From NCBI GenBank assembly GCA_024654265.1, contig JANLIO010000063.1:1-11058 (forward strand): DNA of 11,058 nucleotides. The letters run 5' to 3'. This DNA comes from a bacterium. Its GTDB lineage: Bacteria > Patescibacteriota > Patescibacteriia > 2-12-FULL-60-25. A program made the translations under genes and the position numbers. Below are positions 4,745 to 10,284 of this stretch, piece after piece. Numbering within the stretch: position 1 is the first letter of the stretch; each line of letters opens with the position of its first letter. A model generated the notes under the pieces. The model was given only the letters and a program-made list of their open reading frames with translations. It did no database searches and was not told where the DNA came from.

Positions 4745-6040
4745 CTATTTCGAAGTGAGCTCGATTGTTTTTTCTCGAAGAAGCTCGATTGTTTTGTGAT
4801 TCTTCATTTGTGTTGCCAGATAGTCACGATAATCCGGCGAAGAAACACGTTCTCGCAAATCAGGCTCTTTTGTCGCTTCAAGAATGCGGTCAACTTCAGT
4901 ATCAAGCTCTTCATCTGTTACGTCAATTCCTTCCTTTTTGCCGATTGCTCGAATGAGCACTGCCGTTTTGATGCGATCAAGCGCGCGTGGAACCATGTCC
5001 AGTTTTATTTCGTCCGGTGTTTTTTTCAGTTGCGAAAAATAATCAGTCACGTTCATTCCTTGTGCCTCAGCCGATTGTGTCAGCTCATTGAACATGCGAC
5101 GGACTTCTTCATTTACAAGAAGTTCTGGAATTTCAGAAAAGCTGGAACCTTTAATCAGCGTTTCTAAAAGTTCAATTTCTGCGGATTCTTCAGCGCGTTG
5201 TTTTGCTTCATCGCGCATGTTTTCTTCGATTTTTTCGCGAAGAAGGGCAACGGTAGTAAATCCAAGTTCTTCAGCAAACGCAGTATCTACCTCAGGAAGC
5301 GCAAGCTCATATACGTCATTCACTTTGATCGTGAACGCGATTGGTTTCCCTGCAAGGCTTTTGTTGTAGTGTTCTTTTGGAAGCTCGAGATCAAATGTTT
5401 TTTCTTCTCCGCGCTTCATTCCGACAAGTTGTTCCGTGAAGCCGGGGATGTAGTGGGGTTCGCTGAGATAGACGCGGTATTTATTTGCCGTTCCATCTTC
5501 AATGATGACGCCATCTTTTTTCATCTCCATGTTAATTTCAACCATGCTCTCTTTTGTTGCGGGAATATCGGCAATCACTTCTTTCCGTCGCATTTTTTGG
5601 AGTTCACGAACTGCGTTATCAACTGCTGTTACGTCGATTGACGGGATTTCTTTTTTGACAATGATCTTGTCGTAATCTGCGATACGATCTGCTGAAGGCA
5701 TGATTGGTGCTCGTACAGTAAAACGAATGTCTTGCCCCGGAACGAGCTGGTCGACTTGGATCTCAGGAGAACCGATTGACTCGATTTTCTTTTCAAGTAA
5801 CGCATGAACATATTTCGCGCGAACAATGCGTTCAAGTGCTGTTTCCCAAATGCGCATTTCGCCAAACTCGGCTTTGATTGCGTCAAATGGAGCTTTCCCA
5901 GGGCGGAAGCCTTTTATTGGTTTGTTGCTTTGGAGGTCTTTTGCAGCCTGATCAATGTAAGGTTGCGCTTCTTCTGGTGAAACGCTGAATTGAAGTTCAA
6001 CGCGTGCACCAGATATGTTTTTGATGGTTGGTTCAGTCAT
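4745..6040 (-). CDS. tig: Trigger factor (ribosome-associated chaperone and prolyl isomerase)
   Basis: The 431-residue length nearly equals E. coli trigger factor (432). The N-terminal ribosome-binding domain (about 1-115) contains GFRPGKAP at 44-51, the loop that docks on ribosomal protein L23. The FKBP-like prolyl-isomerase domain lies at about 155-247 (KDGVIIEDG, then IPGFTEQLVGMKRGEEKTF). The remainder is a helical, Glu/Lys-rich C-terminal domain (LLREKIEENMRDEAK, RALDRIKTAVLIRAIGKKEGI) that forms the substrate-holding arms. It binds nascent chains at the exit tunnel. The extreme C-terminus repeats KTIEL (KTIELLREKTIEL), mirrored by a DNA repeat. No Shine-Dalgarno precedes ATG 6040; a promoter at 6053-6081 would give a leader of about 6-7 nt. 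An intrinsic terminator of the upstream gene separates it transcriptionally. Confidence 0.97.
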   Translation of the reverse strand: MTEPTIKNISGARVELQFSVSPEEAQPYIDQAAKDLQSNKPIKGFRPGKAPFDAIKAEFGEMRIWETALERIVRAKYVHALLEKKIESIGSPEIQVDQLVPGQDIRFTVRAPIMPSADRIADYDKIIVKKEIPSIDVTAVDNAVRELQKMRRKEVIADIPATKESMVEINMEMKKDGVIIEDGTANKYRVYLSEPHYIPGFTEQLVGMKRGEEKTFDLELPKEHYNKSLAGKPIAFTIKVNDVYELALPEVDTAFAEELGFTTVALLREKIEENMRDEAKQRAEESAEIELLETLIKGSSFSEIPELLVNEEVRRMFNELTQSAEAQGMNVTDYFSQLKKTPDEIKLDMVPRALDRIKTAVLIRAIGKKEGIDVTDEELDTEVDRILEATKEPDLRERVSSPDYRDYLATQMKNHKTIELLREKTIELTSK

Positions 6041-6052
6041 AGTATGAGTGCG

Positions 6053-6081
6053 ACCATAACGGAAATCTTCAAATTGGTCAA
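6053..6081 (-). promoter_or_regulatory. Predicted promoter of tig
   Basis: On the minus strand TTGACC (6081-6076, 5 of 6) is followed after exactly 17 bp by TATGGT (6058-6053, 4 of 6). It lies just after the terminator of the upstream gene. Twelve bases separate the -10 from the tig ATG, so transcription would begin about 6-7 nt before it. That is too little for a Shine-Dalgarno, and none is seen. Confidence 0.55.
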
Positions 6082-6082
6082 T

Positions 6083-6113
6083 AAAAAAGACACCGCCCCG
6101 GTCGGATGGTGTC
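6083..6113 (-). terminator. Intrinsic terminator after the two unknown genes
   Basis: The minus-strand RNA has GACACC (6113-6108) pairing with GGTGTC (6094-6089). The enclosed sequence can add an inner CC/GG-rich stem, and six T residues follow at once (6088-6083). The hairpin overlaps the stop codon of the gene ending at 6112. It separates that gene from tig. Confidence 0.85.
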
Positions 6114-6444
6114 AGTTGAGATGAGGCTTCTTTTTGAGGGTCGTCCCCGTGAAGTTTTCGGTAACACGTTCAATAAACACGATGAGATCAAGTTCTTCTG
6201 CGTTTTTAAGAACAGAGATCTCTCTGAGGCGTAGTCTCCTTGCGTAGAAATTGCGAAAGTATGTTAGGAAAAGTGCTTCCCCATTACTTTCAGTGGAGCG
6301 CTCTTTAAGCGCTTCTAGGATTTGCCCATCAAGTGTTTCCATTTCTCGAAGCGCCGACGCTTCGTCTGTGAGCGAGCTGTCCTCATACTCGCTTAGAAAC
6401 CACAAAATCCATTTATACATAGGCTCGGATAGTTTTCCGGCCAT
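6112..6444 (-). CDS. Hypothetical protein, 110 residues, second gene of an insulated pair
   Basis: I do not recognise this protein. The start ATG 6444 (MAGKLSEPMYKWILWFLSEY) is chosen because AGAGGTG lies 5 nt upstream and overlaps the stop of the preceding gene. An upstream in-frame start at 6483 would run back into that gene. The product looks soluble and mainly helical: a Trp/Tyr/Phe-rich opening helix, an acidic middle (LTDEASALREMETLDGQILE), an Arg-rich segment (FRNFYARRLRLREI) and a basic C-terminal tail (LKKKPHLN). There is no signal peptide, transmembrane helix, cysteine or metal motif. It begins 13 bp after the 217-residue gene and ends in a strong terminator, so the two form one transcription unit and perhaps act together. 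Confidence 0.78.
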   Translation of the reverse strand: MAGKLSEPMYKWILWFLSEYEDSSLTDEASALREMETLDGQILEALKERSTESNGEALFLTYFRNFYARRLRLREISVLKNAEELDLIVFIERVTENFTGTTLKKKPHLN

Positions 6445-6457
6445 TATTTCACCTCTC

Positions 6458-7111
6458 TTAATCGTTGGTTGAAACGATGCCACCGGCGTGGATCCCGTGA
6501 ATAGCGAATGTGGTCATCATCTGAGAAATGAACTCGTCTTGAACATCACAGAATGACGCGGTTTCATAACGAATACGCGCAAAGAGCTCGACTCTCTCGA
6601 TTTTAGGTCGGTGTGAGAATTCTGAGATGGCTAAATGCCACGCCCCTTGCGCGCGCTCCTTGATCTCGTTTGAATCGAAGGAATCGTCTATGAGCTGGGA
6701 AGCGAGTACGGTCATCGTGAGAGTCAGACAGAACGAAATAACGGGAATGGCGTTTGTTATTTCGAGTAAGACATCGTAATCGTGCGCATGGTCTGATGAC
6801 AAGGCGACCAGAGAAAGTGCAACAAATGGATCCCGCACGCCTTCCAGTTCGCAGATCCATCGATACACTTTTGCAAAGAATCTTGCGGTTTCAAAATCCT
6901 TTTGGTGGATGGCGCGGATAACAACGTCGAGGCAAAGTTCAGTTTGAAGAACGTGAATATTTTTTAATGATCCGATTTGTTTCATCGCTTCGGGACGAGT
7001 GAAACACATAAGCCGTCGAACTGTCCGATCAAAAGCTTCATTTCTTGCGCAGACTGGTGCTTCAGTGTCCAGCAAGATGCGGATGTCCATTCTAAAATAT
7101 GAATCAGACAC
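6458..7111 (-). CDS. Hypothetical alpha-helical protein, 217 residues, first gene of an insulated pair
   Basis: I do not recognise this protein. It starts at GTG 7111, chosen because a full AAGGAGG (7123-7117) sits 5 nt upstream; the in-frame ATG at 7090 lacks such spacing. The sequence is helix-rich with no signal peptide. A segment such as LDVVIRAIHQKDFETARFFAKVYRWICELEG (about 60-90) resembles helix-turn-helix solenoid (TPR-like) packing, but no repeat consensus can be fixed by eye. A hydrophobic stretch (VISFCLTLTMTVLASQLI, about 123-140) could be a buried helix or a weak membrane segment. Six cysteines are scattered without a metal-site spacing. It is read with the 110-residue gene 13 bp downstream, and the pair lies between two intrinsic terminators, so its promoter should be within about 7112-7161. 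Confidence 0.82.
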   Translation of the reverse strand: MSDSYFRMDIRILLDTEAPVCARNEAFDRTVRRLMCFTRPEAMKQIGSLKNIHVLQTELCLDVVIRAIHQKDFETARFFAKVYRWICELEGVRDPFVALSLVALSSDHAHDYDVLLEITNAIPVISFCLTLTMTVLASQLIDDSFDSNEIKERAQGAWHLAISEFSHRPKIERVELFARIRYETASFCDVQDEFISQMMTTFAIHGIHAGGIVSTND

Positions 7112-7116
7112 AGTGT

Positions 7117-7123
7117 CCTCCTT
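7117..7123 (-). promoter_or_regulatory. Strong Shine-Dalgarno deciding a GTG start
   Basis: AAGGAGG on the minus strand ends 5 nt before GTG 7111. It decides the start in favour of GTG over the ATG at 7090. The site is notable because dnaA, dnaN, rpmH, nfo and tig have no comparable sequence. Confidence 0.75.
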
Positions 7124-7161
7124 AGAGATGGGTTATGAAAGGTGCTGAGATTAGGCTAGTT

Positions 7162-7185
7162 AAAAAAGCTTGTTTTGTCAAGCTT
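7162..7185 (-). terminator. Intrinsic terminator of the M23 peptidase gene
   Basis: The minus-strand RNA forms AAGCTTG (7185-7179), a six-base loop, then CAAGCTT (7172-7166). With the T residues that end the stem it gives a run of six, followed by AA. The hairpin begins 15 bp after the stop at 7201. It is compact and well placed, though the stem is only moderately GC-rich. Confidence 0.78.
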
Positions 7186-7200
7186 ACATGACGATCTAAA

Positions 7201-8430
7201 TTATCGAATATAAGGCAAAGGATTTACGCGTCGACCTGCAACATAGACTTCAAAGTGAAGGTGAGATCCTGTTGATCGACCTGTTGAACCCATCATTGCA
7301 ATGACGTTACCGCGTTGAACCACGTCACCGACTTTTACAAACAGTTTTGATGCGTGAGCATAGCGAGTCACTATTCCATTTGAGTGTTTCATTAAAATTT
7401 GGAGCCCGTATCCGCCACTATTCCAGCCAGCCGTTGTGACAATACCATCTTCTGAAGCGTAGAGCGGGGACGATAAATCGCCATCAATATCGAGTCCTGT
7501 ATGGCTCCACCCGTAGTATTGAGTGATAACGTGACCCGGTGTTGGCCAAAGTAACGCATTTCCACCAACTTGAGTTGCGGAGGCTGGTCGTTGAATATTC
7601 GTTGGGGCGACTTCTGCTGATCGGCCTTTGGCGATTGTGACGCGTTGCACAACAGCAGGGGGAGTCCCACCTGGGAGCATGAGCTCAGTACCGATTGAAA
7701 GCGTTGAGTCGTCGCGGAGTTTGTTGAAAGAGATGATTTCCGCTTTTTCAACATCGTATCGTGAAGCAAGTCGAGCGAGCGTGTCACCACTTTTCACCGT
7801 CACGAGTACACCAGACACAGGAGGGATCTTAAGAGAATTACCCGGACGGATATATTCACGTTCCGTTAAATTATTGCTCCACAAAATTGTTCCAACGTTG
7901 ACGCGGAATTCTCGTGCAATGGAACCAATCGTATCTCCTTCTTGAACAACGTAGGTTTCAACTTTTGTGCGCGGTGCTTGGGATTCGCCGTCTGGGCTGT
8001 ATGTTGGAGGCGCTTTGATTGCTCCGGGGACAGAGAGGCTCGTGATTGTATCGTCGTGATCTTCGTAGTCAAAGTCGATGTGGGGTGTTGCTTGAATTGT
8101 CTCAGCGCTAAAATAGGAAACGGTAGGAGTTATTGTTTCGTCGCGCGAGTCTTCTTCGATAATTTCAAGTGCTGATTGTGTTGCGAGTGCGTATAAAAGA
8201 GAACCTCGTCCGACATCCTGTGCATGAACGGAAGGTGTTCGAAGGTTCACGCTAATGGTAGCGACGGCTGTAAGGACGAGAACAGCATGAAAAAGATATC
8301 GGTTCCCAACTAAGAACAGAGCAACGCCACGTGTTGGAAGTGAAAAACGGCGAATGCGCAATTTGAGAAGAACAAACGCCCCGTAAATAGGAAGGACGAA
8401 AATTCGTTTACATAAACGGATGAACGGCAA
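7201..8430 (-). CDS. Membrane-anchored LysM-domain M23 metallopeptidase (peptidoglycan hydrolase)
   Basis: The 409-residue product begins with a basic and hydrophobic region (about 1-45) and a membrane helix (YLFHAVLVLTAVATISVNL, about 46-64). A low-complexity linker leads to two LysM peptidoglycan-binding domains: YVVQEGDTIGSIAREF to LKIPP at about 160-204, and VTVKSGDTLARLASRY to LMLPG at about 210-254. The C-terminal M23 domain (about 295-405) has HTGLDID (His310, Asp314), RYAHASK (His359) and HLHFEVY (His390, His392), the complete LytM/lysostaphin-type zinc and catalytic set. It should cut peptide crosslinks outside the cell. The start is TTG 8430, supported by AAGGAGGT 9 nt upstream. The frame stays open for another 53 codons upstream with similar composition, so an earlier unusual start is possible. 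A terminator follows at once. Confidence 0.93.
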   Translation of the reverse strand: MPFIRLCKRIFVLPIYGAFVLLKLRIRRFSLPTRGVALFLVGNRYLFHAVLVLTAVATISVNLRTPSVHAQDVGRGSLLYALATQSALEIIEEDSRDETITPTVSYFSAETIQATPHIDFDYEDHDDTITSLSVPGAIKAPPTYSPDGESQAPRTKVETYVVQEGDTIGSIAREFRVNVGTILWSNNLTEREYIRPGNSLKIPPVSGVLVTVKSGDTLARLASRYDVEKAEIISFNKLRDDSTLSIGTELMLPGGTPPAVVQRVTIAKGRSAEVAPTNIQRPASATQVGGNALLWPTPGHVITQYYGWSHTGLDIDGDLSSPLYASEDGIVTTAGWNSGGYGLQILMKHSNGIVTRYAHASKLFVKVGDVVQRGNVIAMMGSTGRSTGSHLHFEVYVAGRRVNPLPYIR

Positions 8431-8439
8431 AAAAAGGCG

Positions 8440-8447
8440 ACCTCCTT
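8440..8447 (-). promoter_or_regulatory. Shine-Dalgarno supporting the TTG start of the M23 gene
   Basis: AAGGAGGT on the minus strand lies 9 nt before TTG 8430. The eight-base match to the consensus is unlikely by chance at this spot and is the main reason to accept a TTG start. Confidence 0.7.
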
Positions 8448-8571
8448 GTGTCAGATGACGTTGAAGACGGCGCTTAGACCAACGGACCGCTCGAAAGAGA
8501 GCGATACCTAATGTTGTAAGAATTCGTTTTAAAGCAATATAGATAGAGACCCCAAGAAACGAGCCGCGGAT

Positions 8572-8611
8572 ATTCTCCAGAGAATGTATTCATTTTTAGG
8601 AATGAATACAT
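8572..8611. repeat. Two adjoining inverted repeats with a T run on the plus strand
   Basis: The first is ATTCTC, two bases, GAGAAT (8572-8585). The second is an 11-bp perfect stem ATGTATTCATT (8584-8594) and AATGAATACAT (8601-8611) with the loop TTTAGG. They share two bases. Eight T residues follow at 8616-8623, so on the plus strand it resembles a weak terminator, although no plus-strand gene lies upstream. It may instead be an operator or leader structure of the M23 gene. Confidence 0.55.
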
Positions 8612-8721
8612 GCACTTTTTTTTGCCGAAACACCTGTAAACGGAGAACAAATTCGTGCCCGATTAAGAATAGGAAAGGTCAGAAAATCGAGACTAGAAGA
8701 TACCAATTTCGTAAAGAAATG

Positions 8722-10248
8722 TCAAGGTGAGGGGGAGAGCTGGCGGTAGCGGAGGGATTCGGCAATATGCTCCGTTTCCACGGACGGTTTTCCCTCCAGA
8801 TCGGCAATTGTTCGAGCGACTTTTAGGATGCGGAAGTAGGCGCGTGCTGAGAGGTGATATGCCTCGATCGCATTCTCGAGTAAGAGCTTCGCATCGTCTC
8901 CAATCGTGATCATTTCTTGAACATGCTTGCTCGTCATTTCTGCATTTGTCAGAATTTGGAGTGGCTGAAGACGTGCGTGTTGTTTTTCGCGTGCCTGAAT
9001 GACGCGAGCACGAACGACGTGCGAGGCTTCGCCCGGTGTTATGGCGAGAAGTTTTTCTGTCGGAACTCTTGGCACGTGTATCATAAGATCAATCCGATCG
9101 AGAAGTGGACCTGAAAGTCGTTTACGGTAACGCACGATCTGCGTGGGCGTACAGATGCACGCACGCTCACGATCTGTCGCATATCCACATGGGCAGGGAT
9201 TCATTGCGGCGAGAAGAACGAAGCGCGCCGGAAACGCGACGGATGCTTGGGCTCGTGAAACAGTAACGTGGCCATCTTCAAGTGGTTGGCGTAAGTTCTC
9301 GAGAACATTTCGGGAGAACTCGGGAAATTCATCCAAAAAAAGAATGCCTCGATGTGCGAGGGAAACTTCTCCCGGTTTTGGAAACGATCCGCCTCCGATG
9401 AGGGAGACTCCACTTGCGGTGTGGTGAGGTGAACGAAATGGACGGGCGGTAATTAATCCTTGTTGTGGCAAAATGCCGGCGACGGAATGGATCCGCGTTA
9501 CCTCGAGCGCTTCGTTGTGATCAAGTGGCGGGAGGATTCCGGAGAAGCTTCGTGCAAGAAGTGTTTTTCCAGACCCCGGTGGTCCTTCGAGAAGCAAATT
9601 GTGTCCGCCCGCTGCCGCGATTTCCAGAGCGCGCTTTGCGGTTTCTTGTCCACGAACTCCGGAAAGATCGAGGAACATTGGATCGTGCTTTTTTGGTTTT
9701 TCATTTAAATGTTTGCCAGAATGCGGTGAGATGAGTGCGCGCCGAGCAAGGTGGTCAACGACTTCTTTGAGATGAGATGCACCAAGAATATTTAGTTTTG
9801 GAACAAGCGATGCTTCAGAGACATTCTCATGTGGAAGAATGAGCTCTTTCATCCCAAGATCGCGCGCCAACATTGCGCTTGAGAGTGACCCAGGTACAGG
9901 GCGGAGTGTTCCATCAAGCGAAAGCTCGCCAATGATCATGGAGACATCGGGATCAATGGGCGGGAGGTCTCCCATGGTGATGAGAATCGCGATGGCAATA
10001 GGAAGATCAAAACCAGTTCCGGTTTTTTTAAGATCTCCGGGTGCAAGATTCACGGTGATGTGTGTTCTTGGAAACGGAAGTTCGGCTGTGCGCATCGCGC
10101 TTTTTACGCGTTCGCGTGCTTCTTGAACGGCAGTGTCCGGAAGCCCGACAATGCAGAACTTTGGAAGGCCGGGTGACACGGCGCATTCGACAATAACGCG
10201 GTGTGCATCAAGGCCAAGAATGGATGTTGTTGAAACATGGGATGGCAT
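8722..10248 (-). CDS. comM: ComM/YifB family Mg-chelatase-like AAA+ ATPase
   Basis: The 508-residue length and domain order fit ComM (YifB). An N-terminal Lon-protease-like domain (about 1-170: CAVSPGLPKFCIVGLPDTAVQEARERVKSA, then NLAPGDLKKTGTGFDLPIAIAIL) precedes the AAA+ core. The core has GVRGQETAKRALEIAAAGGHNLLLEGPPGSGKT with Walker A at 222-229, SPHHTAS, and Walker B GILFLDEF at 301-308. AMNPCPCG with a second CxC gives four cysteines (352, 354, 364, 366). PLLDRIDL precedes the C-terminal Mg-chelatase-type lid (SARAYFRILKVARTIADLEG). In transformable bacteria ComM is a hexameric helicase that promotes branch migration as incoming single strands integrate. It lies 36 bp after the 10285 gene, with a hairpin in the gap and no Shine-Dalgarno near ATG 10248. 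No other competence gene is in view. Confidence 0.95.
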   Translation of the reverse strand: MPSHVSTTSILGLDAHRVIVECAVSPGLPKFCIVGLPDTAVQEARERVKSAMRTAELPFPRTHITVNLAPGDLKKTGTGFDLPIAIAILITMGDLPPIDPDVSMIIGELSLDGTLRPVPGSLSSAMLARDLGMKELILPHENVSEASLVPKLNILGASHLKEVVDHLARRALISPHSGKHLNEKPKKHDPMFLDLSGVRGQETAKRALEIAAAGGHNLLLEGPPGSGKTLLARSFSGILPPLDHNEALEVTRIHSVAGILPQQGLITARPFRSPHHTASGVSLIGGGSFPKPGEVSLAHRGILFLDEFPEFSRNVLENLRQPLEDGHVTVSRAQASVAFPARFVLLAAMNPCPCGYATDRERACICTPTQIVRYRKRLSGPLLDRIDLMIHVPRVPTEKLLAITPGEASHVVRARVIQAREKQHARLQPLQILTNAEMTSKHVQEMITIGDDAKLLLENAIEAYHLSARAYFRILKVARTIADLEGKPSVETEHIAESLRYRQLSPSP

Positions 10249-10257
10249 AGGAAAAGG

Positions 10258-10275
10258 GAGGAGCGCGGGCTCCTC
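10258..10275 (-). terminator. Hairpin in the gap before comM (weak terminator or attenuator)
   Basis: On the minus strand GAGGAGC (10275-10269) pairs perfectly with GCTCCTC (10264-10258) around a four-base loop. The next bases are CCTTTTCCT and then the comM ATG. The stem is GC-rich but only four T residues follow, with C interruptions. It could partly end transcription of the upstream gene or influence comM translation. Confidence 0.45.
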
Positions 10276-10284
10276 GGCGATTCA

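Larger units (their letters stand above)
8431..8721. other. 291-bp gap without an annotated gene, between comM and the M23 gene
   Basis: No RNA gene and no convincing coding region was found. In the M23 frame the part up to 8590 is open and could encode an N-terminal extension. A minus-strand ATG at 8605 opens a 39-codon frame without recognisable features. Two adjoining inverted repeats lie at 8572-8611. No clear intrinsic terminator follows comM: a weak hairpin at 8706-8720 lacks a T run. No confident promoter for the M23 gene was found. Confidence 0.6.

Noticed and set aside
4716..4754. 11-bp direct repeat ACTATTTCGAA at 4716-4726 and 4744-4754
   Set aside because: Only two short copies, one inside the tig 3' end, 28 bp apart. 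No target duplication or element between them; probably chance or slippage. The nearby KTIEL repeat of the protein is likewise local.
4694..5167. Plus-strand open frame of 157 codons opposite the tig 3' end
   Set aside because: It lies antisense to conserved trigger factor C-terminal sequence and has a Phe/Cys-rich composition expected from reading Glu/Lys-rich helices backwards.
8567..8605. Small minus-strand frame from ATG 8605 (39 codons)
   Set aside because: It starts inside the 11-bp inverted repeat, has no Shine-Dalgarno, and its translation shows no recognisable pattern; the M23 frame in the same place looks more protein-like.
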